From Allobosea sp. CS1GBMeth4 (GTDB lineage: Bacteria > Pseudomonadota > Alphaproteobacteria > Rhizobiales > Beijerinckiaceae), in contig NZ_FYAS01000031.1 of NCBI RefSeq assembly GCF_900185715.1, positions 160,494-224,493 on the forward strand: a DNA stretch of 64,000 bases. Direction: 5' to 3'. Shown here one piece after another: positions 1-8,544 of the stretch. The notes under the pieces are model-generated. The model saw nothing but the letters and a program-made list of their open reading frames with translations. It made no database searches and had not been told where the DNA came from. The translations under genes were made by a program, and so were the position numbers. How positions within the stretch are numbered: position 1 is the stretch's first letter; every line of letters starts with the position of its first letter.

Positions 1-135
1 GCCGCCGCGGCGGGTCCCGCCGATGCCGCCGGAGCGCGCAATTTTGTCGGCCGGAACGGGAACCCCGGCGCCCGCGCGGGGTTGATGGGGCGAGCCGGCC
101 TCGCCGCCGGCCATCAGATATATATGGAGGACCCG

Positions 136-519
136 ATGAGCGCTACGATGACCGCAGCCTCTCACGCTGCCAACCCGCTGATCGCCGGGGCGCGCGTCGC
201 CGGTACCGACGTCTACAACACGGCCGGCGAGCATCTCGGCTCGATCTACGACGTCATGCTCGACAAGGCGACGGGCAAGGTCGCCTACGCGATCATGTCC
301 TTCGGCGGCTTCCTCGGGTTGGGTGAGAAATACCATCCGATTCCGTGGAGCATGCTGGATTACGATGTCGAGAGAGGCGGCTATGTCGTGCCCTTGACGC
401 GCGAGAAGCTGGAAGCGGCTCCGATGTACGGTGCCGACGGCGAGCCGGACTGGCACGACAGAGAGTATGGCAAGCGGGTGCACGATTACTACGGCACGAT
501 GCCGTACTGGATGATGTGA
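136..519 (+). CDS. PRC-barrel domain protein
   Basis: A 127-residue cytoplasmic protein. Residues 17-95 look like a PRC-barrel: VYNTAGEHLGSIYDVMLD is followed by a strand and the conserved GEKYHPIPW turn near residues 63-71. PRC-barrel proteins are small beta-barrels found as RNA-processing accessories (RimM), photosynthetic reaction-centre parts or stress-linked stand-alone proteins; no specific role can be read here. The ATG at 136 is chosen because GGAGG sits 6 bases upstream, although the frame is open further 5'. The C-terminus is Tyr/Trp rich. The gene is followed by a clear intrinsic terminator at 596-625, so it is probably monocistronic. Confidence 0.9.
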   Translation: MSATMTAASHAANPLIAGARVAGTDVYNTAGEHLGSIYDVMLDKATGKVAYAIMSFGGFLGLGEKYHPIPWSMLDYDVERGGYVVPLTREKLEAAPMYGADGEPDWHDREYGKRVHDYYGTMPYWMM

Positions 520-595
520 GCGCGTCGCGGCGTCTCGCACACAGGCGCAACTCGCGGCGGTCGCTATCCCCCCAGCCGGATCGTCGTGATTGCGT

Positions 596-625
596 GGTGC
601 GGGCCGAAAGGCCCGCACCTTTTTT
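596..625 (+). terminator. Rho-independent terminator after PRC-barrel gene
   Basis: A perfect 10-bp GC-rich stem (GGTGCGGGCC / GGCCCGCACC) with a GAAA tetraloop is followed directly by six T residues. This is a textbook intrinsic terminator and ends the PRC-barrel transcript before the lipid kinase gene. Confidence 0.93.
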
Positions 626-696
626 GTGGGAGCCGGCATGCTCGCGGCGATCCGCCTTGTTCCCGACAAGAGGGGCGCCCATATCGCCGCCTAGCC

Positions 697-1644
697 ATGG
701 CGCAATTGTCGGAACCGTCGCTCGAGCGTGAAATGGACGCGCAGCCGCGCTGCTTCCGTGTCGTCGCCAATGCGCGGGCCGGCAGCGTGCTGGAGGCGGG
801 CGTCGACGTCTTTGCCCGCCGCATCGCCGATGCCTTCGCCGCGGCGGGCTGCCGTGCCGAAGTGGAGCTGCTCCCGCCGCGCTTGCTCCATGACCACCTG
901 CGCGCTGCGGTCGCGGACGAGGCGATGATCCCGGTCATCGCCGGCGGCGACGGCACGATCAACGGCGCGCTCCCCATCCTGGTCTCGGGCGGGCGGCCGG
1001 TCGCGGTGCTGCCGCTCGGCACCGTCAACGTGCTCGGCCGGGACCTCGGCCTCGTCGGCACGCTCGAGCAGCAGATCGCCGCGATCTGCCGGGGCAGCGC
1101 GGTCGCGATAGATGTCGGCAGCGTCGACGGGCGCCTGTTCCATTCGATCTCGGGCATGGGTTTCTTCAGCCTGATGGCCCGCCAGCGCGAATATGCGCGG
1201 CGCCGCTTTCCGTTCAGCCGCCTCGTCGCCTTCCTCTTTGCCGCCTCGCGCTCGATCCTGTTCACCAGGCCGATCAGCGTCGAGATGGAGATCGGCGGCG
1301 AGCGGCGCGCGGTCGAGGCCGACGCGGTGCTCGTCACCGTCAACCGGTTCGACGGTGCGGACTGGCGCCGGGACCGGCTCGATGGCGGCGTGTTCGAGAT
1401 CCATATCCTCGATACGGGCGGCCTGCTCTCACGGGCCAAGGCGGCCGTCTCGATGCTGAGGGGGAGCTGGCGCAGCTCGCGTCATCTGATCTCGCTGACC
1501 GGCACCTCGGTCACCCTGACCCGCCGTGACAAGCGCCGCGGCCACGTCACCTTCGACGGCGAGGTGGAGCGGCGTGCCGGTGCGCTGGGCTACCGCCTCC
1601 TGCCGGGCGCGCTGCGTGTCATCGCGCCGCCGCGGGAGGCTTGA
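697..1644 (+). CDS. Diacylglycerol/sphingosine kinase-family lipid kinase
   Basis: A 315-residue protein with the catalytic domain of the DAG/sphingosine/YegS kinase family: the nucleotide-binding GGDGTIN at residues 83-89, LPLGTVNVLGRDL at 105-117 and a C-terminal FDGE motif. It probably phosphorylates a membrane lipid such as diacylglycerol or a sphingoid base with ATP. The ATG at 697 is preferred; an in-frame ATG at 733 is also possible, and neither has a strong Shine-Dalgarno sequence. The next gene, a PAP2 phosphatase, starts 52 bases downstream on the same strand, so kinase and phosphatase may act on the same lipid phosphate pool. The substrate is not determinable from sequence. Confidence 0.9.
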   Translation: MAQLSEPSLEREMDAQPRCFRVVANARAGSVLEAGVDVFARRIADAFAAAGCRAEVELLPPRLLHDHLRAAVADEAMIPVIAGGDGTINGALPILVSGGRPVAVLPLGTVNVLGRDLGLVGTLEQQIAAICRGSAVAIDVGSVDGRLFHSISGMGFFSLMARQREYARRRFPFSRLVAFLFAASRSILFTRPISVEMEIGGERRAVEADAVLVTVNRFDGADWRRDRLDGGVFEIHILDTGGLLSRAKAAVSMLRGSWRSSRHLISLTGTSVTLTRRDKRRGHVTFDGEVERRAGALGYRLLPGALRVIAPPREA

Positions 1645-1696
1645 CCATGGCCGATCCGGCGCGGTTCCCGTCCCGCCCCCGCTCCCTTCCGTTCGG

Positions 1697-2398
1697 ATGA
1701 CGACCCGCATGTTCCTGCTGCGCCCCCGCTTCCTTCTGCCCGTCGCGGCCGCTTTCGGCTTTCTGGGCCTGGCGATCTCCATCGCGTCCGGCCACAGCTT
1801 CGCCCTCGACAGCCAGCTGATGCTGCTGTTCCGCGATGCGGCCGATCCCTCGCTGCCGATCGGCCCGGCCTGGCTGCGCGAGATGATGCGCGATGTGACC
1901 GGGCTCGGCAGCTTCGTCGGCCTCGGCACCGCCACCGCGATCGCGGCCCTGACATTGCGGCTCTGCGGCCATGGCGCCCTGGCGCTCGGCCTCGTCGTCG
2001 ACGTGCTCGCGGCGACGGCGGCGAGCAGCCTGCTGAAGACGGCGATCGGGCGCGAACGGCCGGACATCGTCGAGCACGCCGCACTGACCTTCACCGCGAG
2101 CTTCCCGAGCGGGCACGCCTTCCTGTCCGCGGTGGTGCTGCTCGGCATCGCCAGCTTCGTCGGCATCGCCTCGCGCCGCGCCGACATCGCCCGGACCTGC
2201 CTCTGGACCGCCTGGATCCTCATCGTCGCGATCGGCCTGAGCCGGATCTATCTTGGCGTGCACTGGCCGAGCGACGTGCTCGGCGGCTGGTGCCTCGGCA
2301 TCGCCTGGTCGAGCCTCGCGATCGTCCTGATCGGCCGTCTCGCGGCGAGGATCGAGGCGCAGAGGGAGAGAGTCACCGGCTCGGCGACGGTAGGCTGA
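1697..2398 (+). CDS. PAP2-family membrane phosphatase
   Basis: A 233-residue integral membrane protein with the complete phosphatidic acid phosphatase type 2 signature: K114 to R121-P122 (KX6RP), PSGH at 137-140 and SRIYLGVHWPSD at 182-193 (catalytic His139 and His189, with Asp193). About six hydrophobic segments are visible. Family members dephosphorylate phosphatidate, undecaprenyl pyrophosphate or related lipid phosphates at the outer face of the inner membrane. The ATG at 1697 places the first membrane segment right after a short basic N-terminus; a longer in-frame start would add an Arg-rich, out-of-family extension. Pairing with the lipid kinase upstream suggests lipid-phosphate turnover, which is inference. 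Confidence 0.92.
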   Translation: MTTRMFLLRPRFLLPVAAAFGFLGLAISIASGHSFALDSQLMLLFRDAADPSLPIGPAWLREMMRDVTGLGSFVGLGTATAIAALTLRLCGHGALALGLVVDVLAATAASSLLKTAIGRERPDIVEHAALTFTASFPSGHAFLSAVVLLGIASFVGIASRRADIARTCLWTAWILIVAIGLSRIYLGVHWPSDVLGGWCLGIAWSSLAIVLIGRLAARIEAQRERVTGSATVG

Positions 2399-2542
2399 AC
2401 GAGGGCGAGCGGCCGCCGCCGGCGCTTGCGCATGCGCTGACGGCGGAGCGCGCATCGCCATTCATCGCAGCGGTTCGCATGGCCTTGTCGGGATAAAACG
2501 GTTAAGACCGGCTCCTCTTTCGGTTAGGCACGAGGTTTTGCG

Positions 2543-3988
2543 ATGAATGCTCCTTTCAAGAACCTGATCGCCGGCGAGTGGGCCGGCTCGCAGAACGCTT
2601 CGCGCAACATCAACCCCTCCAACACCAACGACGTCGTCGGCGAGTACGCGCAGGGCTCGGTCGAGGATCTGAACAACGCGGTCGCCGCCGCCAAGGCCGC
2701 TTTTCCGGCCTGGAGCCGTACCACTCCGCAGGAGCGCTACGAGGTCCTGAAGAAGGCCTCCGACGAGATCCTCGCCCGCAAGGAGGAGCTCGGCCGCCTG
2801 CTCTCGCGCGAGGAGGGCAAGACCCTTCCCGAGGGCATCGGCGAGGCGACCCGCGCCGGCCAGATCTTCGCCTTCTTCGCCGGTGAGGCGCTCCGGCTCG
2901 GCGGCGAGAGCCTGCCGTCCGTGCGCCCCGGCGTCGGCGTCGAGATCAGCCGCGAGCCGGTCGGTATCGTCGGCATGATCACGCCCTGGAACTTCCCGAT
3001 CGCGATCCCGGCCTGGAAGATCGCCCCGGCGCTCGCTTACGGCAATTGCGTCGTGATCAAGCCGGCCGATCTCGTGCCCGGCTCCGCCTGGGCGCTGGTC
3101 GACATCATCCAGCGCGCCGGCCTGCCCAAGGGCGTGCTCAATCTGGTGATGGGCCGCGGTTCGGTCGTCGGCCAGGCCCTGCTCGAGCACAAGGACGTGC
3201 ATGCGATCAGCTTCACCGGCTCGGTTTCGACCGGCCGCAAGGTCGCGGCCGCCTGCATCGCCGGCAATCCGATGAAGAAGGTGCAGCTCGAGATGGGCGG
3301 CAAGAACCCGCTCGTCGTGCTCGACGACGCCGACCTCAAGGTCGCGGTCGAATGTGCCGTGCAGGGCGCCTTCTTCTCGACGGGGCAGCGCTGCACCGCC
3401 TCCTCGCGCCTGATCGTCCAGGCCGGCATCCATGACCGCTTCGTCGAGGCGGCGATCGAGCGGCTCAAGGGTCTCACCGTCGACGATGCGCTGAAGCAGG
3501 GCACCCATATCGGCCCGGTCGTCGACCAGAGCCAGCTCGACCAGGACCTGAAATACATCCAGATCGCCCGCGACGAGGGCGGCAAGCTCGCCTGGGGCGG
3601 CGAATTGCTCAACCGCGAGAACCCCGGCTTCTACCTACAGCCGGCGCTGATCACCGAGACCACCAACGCCATGCGCATCTCGCGCGAGGAGGTGTTCGGC
3701 CCTGTCGCCAACGTCATCCGCGTCAAGGACTACGAGGAGGCGCTCGCTGTCGCCAACGACACCGAGTTCGGCCTGTCCTCCGGCATCTGCACCACCTCGC
3801 TGAAGCATGCGACGCATTTCAGGCGGAATGCCGAGGCCGGCATGGTGATGGTCAACCTCGCCACGGCGGGCGTCGATTATCACGTCCCCTTCGGCGGCCG
3901 TAAGGGTTCGAGCTACGGCCCGCGCGAGCAGGGCACCTATGCCCGCGAGTTCTACACCACGGTGAAGACCGCCTACACGCTCGCCTGA
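2543..3988 (+). CDS. Aldehyde dehydrogenase, KGSA/2,5-dioxovalerate dehydrogenase-like
   Basis: A full-length 481-residue NAD(P)-dependent aldehyde dehydrogenase. Visible landmarks are N150 in TPWNFP, K173 in VIKPADL, the nucleotide loop FTGSVSTG at 224-231, general base E250 in LEMGGKNP and catalytic C284 in GQRCTASSR. The GQRCTASSR active site and the FFAGEALRLGGE segment resemble alpha-ketoglutaric semialdehyde dehydrogenases of sugar-acid (arabinose, glucarate) catabolism, so oxidation of 2,5-dioxopentanoate to 2-oxoglutarate is the best guess; other semialdehydes remain possible. No sugar-acid catabolic partner gene is adjacent, so pathway assignment is uncertain. The start is ATG at 2543 with a modest CGAGG upstream. 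Confidence 0.9.
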   Translation: MNAPFKNLIAGEWAGSQNASRNINPSNTNDVVGEYAQGSVEDLNNAVAAAKAAFPAWSRTTPQERYEVLKKASDEILARKEELGRLLSREEGKTLPEGIGEATRAGQIFAFFAGEALRLGGESLPSVRPGVGVEISREPVGIVGMITPWNFPIAIPAWKIAPALAYGNCVVIKPADLVPGSAWALVDIIQRAGLPKGVLNLVMGRGSVVGQALLEHKDVHAISFTGSVSTGRKVAAACIAGNPMKKVQLEMGGKNPLVVLDDADLKVAVECAVQGAFFSTGQRCTASSRLIVQAGIHDRFVEAAIERLKGLTVDDALKQGTHIGPVVDQSQLDQDLKYIQIARDEGGKLAWGGELLNRENPGFYLQPALITETTNAMRISREEVFGPVANVIRVKDYEEALAVANDTEFGLSSGICTTSLKHATHFRRNAEAGMVMVNLATAGVDYHVPFGGRKGSSYGPREQGTYAREFYTTVKTAYTLA

Positions 3989-4025
3989 GCGCCAGCGTAC
4001 GAAGCGGAACAGAATGCGACGGAAC

Positions 4026-4063
4026 GGGTTCCTCGGCCGGGGGCACACCGGCACGAGGAGCCC
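4026..4063 (+). promoter_or_regulatory. Hairpin masking the ribosome-binding site of the csp-like gene
   Basis: Positions 4026-4035 (GGGTTCCTCG) can pair with 4054-4063 (CGAGGAGCCC) over ten pairs with one G-U. Inside, GCCGG 4036-4040 pairs with CCGGC 4048-4052, leaving a 7-base loop. The 3' arm contains GAGGAG, the Shine-Dalgarno sequence 8 bases before ATG 4069, so translation should be repressed when the stem forms. No T tract follows, so it is not a standard terminator. Confidence 0.55.
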
Positions 4064-4068
4064 GCCTC

Positions 4069-4401
4069 ATGCATACGCTCGACGCCCAGACCGCGACCTG
4101 CATCGATCTCTGCCTGCATTGCTACAAGACCTGCCATGGCATGGTGATGACCCATTGCCTGGAGACCGGCGGCAGGCACACCGAACCGGCGCACGTCCGC
4201 GAGATGGTCGCCTGCGCCGAAATCTGCCGCACGACGGCGCATCTCCTGCTGATGCGCTCGCAGCACGGCCCGCATCTCTGCCGCGAATGCGCGGAGGTCT
4301 GCGAACGCTGCGCCGCCGACTGCGAGGCGCTTGGCGATATGGGCGAATGCGTCGCCGCCTGCCGCTCCTGCGCGCAAGCCTGTCGGGCGATGGTGCATTA
4401 G
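4069..4401 (+). CDS. Four-helix-bundle copper-storage (Csp-like) protein
   Basis: A 110-residue protein with 16 cysteines (11, 15, 18, 22, 30, 49, 53, 71, 74, 78, 81, 85, 94, 98, 101, 105), mostly in CX2C/CX3C helical spacing. This is the pattern of the DUF326/Csp family, whose members form tetrameric four-helix bundles that bind many Cu(I) ions in the core. No signal peptide is present, so it resembles cytosolic Csp3 rather than exported Csp1. It likely stores or buffers copper and limits its toxicity. The start has GAGGAG 8 bases upstream, buried in a hairpin. No copper regulator or exporter is adjacent. It converges on the HAD gene with a 13-base gap. Confidence 0.9.
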   Translation: MHTLDAQTATCIDLCLHCYKTCHGMVMTHCLETGGRHTEPAHVREMVACAEICRTTAHLLLMRSQHGPHLCRECAEVCERCAADCEALGDMGECVAACRSCAQACRAMVH

Positions 4402-4414
4402 GGCCGCCCAGGTC

Positions 4415-5128
4415 TCAGCCGAACAGCGCCTGCTCCAGTGTGGCGATGCTCGGCAGCAGAAGGTGACTGAGCGGGCGCAGTGTCTCGGCGTCGCCCGCCC
4501 CGGTCAGCACCGCCACCCGCAGTCCGGCTCCGGCAGCCGCAGCCATATGCATGTCATGGCTGGAATCGCCGATGACGGCGATGGCTTCGACGGGCAGGCC
4601 GGTAGCCCGGCAGAAGCCGTCGACCATGCCGCGCTCCGGCTTGCGCCCGTGGCCGGAATCATAGCCGCAGAGAAAGGCGAGATGCTCTGACAGGCCGAAG
4701 CGTTCGGCGGTCGCGCAGACCGCCGCCTCGCTGTCGCTGGAGGCGATGCCGAGCGTCAGGCCGCGGCCGGAGAGGCCGGCGAACAGGGCGGCGAGATCGC
4801 ACACCGGCACCGCCGCGACGACCGCGGAGCGGAACAGGGTATCGAGGCGCTCGGTCAGCTCGGCCGTGCCAAACGGCGAGCCGGCCCCGGTCCAGGCTCG
4901 CGCCACGTCCTCGGTGCTGCCCGAGGCGAGCAGGCCGTCGGAGAGGGCGTAGCCGGTCGCCGGATCGACCCCCGCGACGGTCAGCAGCCGCGCGGCCAGC
5001 TCGACATCGTCCCGGGCGGCGAGCCGGCCGGCCCGCAGATTGGTCGGAGCCCAGCTCGCTTGATAGTCGATCAGCGTCCCATCCTTGTCGAACAGGACGC
5101 CGCGAACGGCCGGCGGTGGTGTCGTCAT
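4415..5128 (-). CDS. HAD-family phosphatase, phosphoglycolate-phosphatase-like
   Basis: A 237-residue haloacid-dehalogenase hydrolase. Motif I is FDKDGTL with nucleophile D14 and D16; motif II is GIASSDSE; a Lys lies in GRKPERG; motif IV is VIGDSSHDMHMA. The helical cap between motifs I and II fits subfamily I (phosphoglycolate phosphatase/beta-phosphoglucomutase-like). The substrate is unknown. The start ATG at 5128 overlaps the stop of the upstream transglutaminase gene by one base (TGATG), implying translational coupling, so it belongs to the ATP-grasp/transglutaminase operon. Whether it removes phosphate from an intermediate of that pathway is speculation. Confidence 0.88.
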   Translation of the reverse strand: MTTPPPAVRGVLFDKDGTLIDYQASWAPTNLRAGRLAARDDVELAARLLTVAGVDPATGYALSDGLLASGSTEDVARAWTGAGSPFGTAELTERLDTLFRSAVVAAVPVCDLAALFAGLSGRGLTLGIASSDSEAAVCATAERFGLSEHLAFLCGYDSGHGRKPERGMVDGFCRATGLPVEAIAVIGDSSHDMHMAAAAGAGLRVAVLTGAGDAETLRPLSHLLLPSIATLEQALFG

Positions 5129-6006
5129 CAGGCCACCGGGACGACATCGACCTTGACGTCGAGCCTTTGGCTGCCGGGGCCGACCAGCACGCCGTCGAGC
5201 GGCGACACATCGGCATAGTCGCGCCCGGTGGCGGTGACGATATGATCGTCGGCGACGATCAGGTCGTTGGTCGGGTCGAGCCCGATCCAGCCGGTCTCCG
5301 GCCCGCACCAGAGCATCACCCAGGCATGGGTGGCATCGGCCCCCTCCAGCCTCGGCTGGCCCGGCGGCGGGATGGTGCGCAGATAGCCGCTGACATAGGC
5401 CGCCGGCAGTCCGAGGCCTCTGAGGCCGGCGATCATGATGTGGGCGAAATCCTGGCAGACGCCGTGCCGGGCACTGAACGCCTCGCCGATCGGGGTCGCG
5501 ACCTCGGTCGCTTCGGGATCGTAGCGGAACTCCTTGCGGATCCGGCCCATCAGCTCGCAGGCGGCCTCGAAGACCGGCCGCCGGGCGCCGAAGCTTCGGC
5601 GGGTATAGTCGGTGATCTCCTGCATCACGGGCGCGAGTCGGCTGGGATAGAGGTAATGCGCCGGCGAATCCGGTGCGAGGCTCTGCGCGGCGAGCGCCAG
5701 CTCGGTGACTTTCTCCCAGTCGCGCGTCAGGGCGGGGAAGGGCGCGGCCGCCCGCGTCACCTCGACCCTGGAGGTCATCTCGATCCGCAGCTCCCGGTGC
5801 GCCCTGGTGATGGTGAGCGTCGTCGTCCGGTTGCCGAAGAAACAGACGCCGTCTCGTCGCTCCGCCGCGCGCGGCGTCACGCTCAGCGCGCTCGTCAGCA
5901 CGCGCTGGCCGGCCCCGTCGCGCGGCAGCACGCGCAGCATGCAGCGCGCGAACGGCACCGGCCGGCTGTAGGCATAGGCCGTGAGGTGGCGGATATCGTA
6001 GATCAC
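5128..6006 (-). CDS. Transglutaminase-like cysteine protease-fold protein (small)
   Basis: A 292-residue protein. An N-terminal bacterial transglutaminase-like beta domain (residues 1-90) is followed by a transglutaminase core with the triad C184 (HGVCQDFAH), H227 (ATHAWV) and D244 (GLDPTND). No signal peptide is visible, so it is probably cytoplasmic. Such proteins occur next to circularly permuted ATP-grasp and alpha-E proteins and are predicted to hydrolyse or transfer amide bonds in a peptide; no member of this context has a well-defined reaction that I know of. Translation starts at GTG 6006. It lies 10 bases after the ATP-grasp gene and overlaps the HAD gene by one base. Confidence 0.9.
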   Translation of the reverse strand: MIYDIRHLTAYAYSRPVPFARCMLRVLPRDGAGQRVLTSALSVTPRAAERRDGVCFFGNRTTTLTITRAHRELRIEMTSRVEVTRAAAPFPALTRDWEKVTELALAAQSLAPDSPAHYLYPSRLAPVMQEITDYTRRSFGARRPVFEAACELMGRIRKEFRYDPEATEVATPIGEAFSARHGVCQDFAHIMIAGLRGLGLPAAYVSGYLRTIPPPGQPRLEGADATHAWVMLWCGPETGWIGLDPTNDLIVADDHIVTATGRDYADVSPLDGVLVGPGSQRLDVKVDVVPVA

Positions 6007-6016
6007 GCGGTGCCCA

Positions 6017-8536
6017 TTACGCCAGGCGCGTCATCCGCGACCCTTCCGGCCTGGAATTCTGCAGGAAATAGCGCTCGGCCACCGCGTTGGAGAGGCCCAT
6101 CAGCGATTGCTCGAGCACCAGGATGCCGGCGCGGTCGAGCCGGCCCGCCTCGGCGGTGCGGCTTTCGGCGGCGAGCTTGAGGGCGAGCCGGCGCGGTTCC
6201 TCCAGCATGCCGTCGTCGCTGAGCGAGGGCAGGGCGGCGATCTCAGCGTCGAGCCGCTCGATCTGGAACGCGACCGAACGCGGATTGTAGGGGTCGAGCA
6301 TGACGAGATCGAGCACCGGCTGCAGTGCCGGGCCGAGCATGTAGCGCGAGCGATAGGTGATCTGCGAGTCGGTCAGATCCAGCAGCGCGTCGAGGCAATT
6401 GCCCGGCGCGTCGGTCTCGGCGAAGTGCCGGGCGAAGCGGCAGGTGGTGATGCCGCGTTCGATCCGCCGGCCGATGTCGAGGAAACGCCAGCCGGCGCCG
6501 CGCACCATGTTCTCCTGGGAGAGGCCGGAGAAGGCGGCCAGCGACTTCAGCGCGCTGTCGGCGAGTTCGAAGGCTTCGCCCTCGCTCTCCATCTTGCCGG
6601 GGGCGGTGAGCTGGCGCTGCAGGTCGCCGAACAGGCGCCAGGCATCGACCGAGAGGCGCTCGCGGATGACGGAGGCGGTGCGTCGCGCCTCGCGCACCGA
6701 GGCGGCGGCCGATCCGTACTGGTCGAGATCGTGCAGGGCCGAGCGTGCCTGCGCGGCGACCGAGCGGCCCCTGCCTCCCGCCGCTGCGGCGCCCCAGGCG
6801 ACGAGCAGGTGGGCGAGGCGCCGGATCGTCTCGGCATGACCCGGGGCCTGGTCGTCGGCATTGATCAGGCGTCCGAGCAAAGCGCGCACCAGCCGCAGCG
6901 TCGCCTCGCTGCGCTCGAGATAGCGCCCGAGCCAGAACAGGTTGTCGGCGGCGCGGCTCGGCAGGATGCCGACGATCCGGCGGATGCCGATCCGGTCCGG
7001 GCTCGGCAACAGCGTCACCTGCTCGACCGGCTGGTCGGAGGTCACCCAGACGTCGCTGGAGCGCACGCCCGAGCGCATCGTCACCGCGCGCGCGTCGCTT
7101 TCGTCCGAGACGCGGCAGAAGCCGCCCGGCATCACCTGCCACCCGTCCGGAGTCGCGGCGGCGAAGACGCGCAGCGTCATCGGCCGGGGCTCGAGGCGGC
7201 CGCCCTGCATCACCGGCATGGTCGAGAGTCGCACCACCTCCTGGCCGACGAAGTCGAGCCCGCGCTGCGCGATGCGGGCGCGCAGCGCCTCGCGCTCCGC
7301 CGCGCCGAGCTCGGCGACCAGCACCGTGCCGGCGTCGAGTCCCTCGCCGGGCGCGCGGAAGGCCGGCGCGATGCTCATCTCGTCGAGCCGGTTGAGCACG
7401 ACCTGGCGCTCGCGCGGCTGCCCGCACCACCAGGTCGCGATGTTCGGCAGGATCAGCTCCTCGCCGAGCACCGCGCGTGCCAGGCGCGGCATGAAGCCCA
7501 TCAGCGTCCGCGCCTCGATCACGCCCGAGCCGAGCCCGTTGGCGACGACGACGTTCTCGGCCCGCACCGCCTCGACCAGCCCCGGTACCCCCAGCGCCGA
7601 GGCGGCGTTGAGCTCAAGCGGGTCGGCGAAGTCGCCGTCGATGCGCCGCCAGATCACGTCGGCGCGCTTGAATCCGGCGATGGTGCGCACATGCACCAGC
7701 CCGTCGCGCATCACGAGATCGCCGCCCTCGACCAGCAGGAAGCCGAGATAGCGGGCAAGATAGGCCTGCTCGAAATAGCTCTCGTTGAGCTGGCCGGGCG
7801 TCAGCAGGCAGATCCGCGGCTCGATCCTCCGGGCCCGTGACACGAGCCCGGCCCGGAAGCCCTGGAAGAAGGCGGCGAGCCGCTCGACATTCATCGTCCG
7901 GAACAGGTCCGGGAAGGCGCGGCCGATGGCGAGCCGGTTTTCCAGCGCGTATCCGGCGCCGGAGGGCGCCTGGGTACGGTCGCTCAGCACCCACCAGCGC
8001 CCATCGGGGCCGCGGCCGAGATCGGCGGCATAGATCTGGAGCTGCCCGGCGCCGGCCGTGCCGTGCAGGGGGCGCAGATAATCGGGGCTGCCGGCGATGG
8101 CGGCGGCCGGCAGCGCGCCCTCGCTGACCAGCTTGCCGGGCCCGTAGATGTCGGAGAGGACGGCATCGAGCAGCTTGGCGCGCTGGGCGACGCCGGCGGC
8201 GATCACCTGCCACTCCTGTCCGGTCAGCACGAGTGGGGCATGGTTGAGCGGCCAGGCGCGCTCGCCGGCGAGCGGATCGCTCTCGAGATCGCCATGCACG
8301 CGGTAGGAGACGCCGGTGTCGCGCACATGCCGGTCGGCCAGGCCGAAGCGGCGCTGCAGCTCCTCGCCGGACAGTGCCGCCCATTCCGCCAGGAAAGGCT
8401 CCCATTGCGGCCGGACCGCGCCGTCCGGCGCCATCAGCTCGTCATAGGCGCCGGGCAGGGGCCGATAGCCCGAGAGCAGGGCGTTGCGGCGCTCGCTGCG
8501 CGCCCGCGTCGAACTGGAACGGCCCTGCAGAGCCAT
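6017..8536 (-). CDS. Circularly permuted ATP-grasp fused to alpha-E domain
   Basis: An 839-residue fusion. Residues to about 500 form the circularly permuted type-2 ATP-grasp ligase, with the family segments LLDAVLSDIYGPGKLV near the N-terminus and FLLVEGGDLVMRDG plus VVANGLGSGVIE in the nucleotide-binding part. From about residue 522 (LPSRAADNLFWLGRYLERSE) an all-alpha alpha-E domain follows. In many genomes these are two adjacent genes; here they are one polypeptide. ATP-grasp enzymes join a carboxylate to an amine through an acyl phosphate, so an amide-bond-forming role on a peptide is expected. ATG 8536 is chosen over the in-frame TTG at 8548, which would overlap the upstream stop; the gap to that gene is then 8 bases. 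Confidence 0.9.
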   Translation of the reverse strand: MALQGRSSSTRARSERRNALLSGYRPLPGAYDELMAPDGAVRPQWEPFLAEWAALSGEELQRRFGLADRHVRDTGVSYRVHGDLESDPLAGERAWPLNHAPLVLTGQEWQVIAAGVAQRAKLLDAVLSDIYGPGKLVSEGALPAAAIAGSPDYLRPLHGTAGAGQLQIYAADLGRGPDGRWWVLSDRTQAPSGAGYALENRLAIGRAFPDLFRTMNVERLAAFFQGFRAGLVSRARRIEPRICLLTPGQLNESYFEQAYLARYLGFLLVEGGDLVMRDGLVHVRTIAGFKRADVIWRRIDGDFADPLELNAASALGVPGLVEAVRAENVVVANGLGSGVIEARTLMGFMPRLARAVLGEELILPNIATWWCGQPRERQVVLNRLDEMSIAPAFRAPGEGLDAGTVLVAELGAAEREALRARIAQRGLDFVGQEVVRLSTMPVMQGGRLEPRPMTLRVFAAATPDGWQVMPGGFCRVSDESDARAVTMRSGVRSSDVWVTSDQPVEQVTLLPSPDRIGIRRIVGILPSRAADNLFWLGRYLERSEATLRLVRALLGRLINADDQAPGHAETIRRLAHLLVAWGAAAAGGRGRSVAAQARSALHDLDQYGSAAASVREARRTASVIRERLSVDAWRLFGDLQRQLTAPGKMESEGEAFELADSALKSLAAFSGLSQENMVRGAGWRFLDIGRRIERGITTCRFARHFAETDAPGNCLDALLDLTDSQITYRSRYMLGPALQPVLDLVMLDPYNPRSVAFQIERLDAEIAALPSLSDDGMLEEPRRLALKLAAESRTAEAGRLDRAGILVLEQSLMGLSNAVAERYFLQNSRPEGSRMTRLA

Positions 8537-8544
8537 GCTTGACC

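Noticed and set aside
1..135. Gene remnant or regulatory RNA at the left edge
   Set aside because: GC-rich sequence with weak hairpins and no convincing frame; too short a view to judge.
5129..5308. 60-residue N-terminal extension of the HAD hydrolase
   Set aside because: Arg-rich sequence overlapping the transglutaminase gene; the conserved DKDGTL motif is normally near the N-terminus, as with ATG 5128.
6107..7840. A 577-codon plus-strand frame inside the ATP-grasp gene
   Set aside because: Low-complexity antisense shadow without motifs or a ribosome-binding site.
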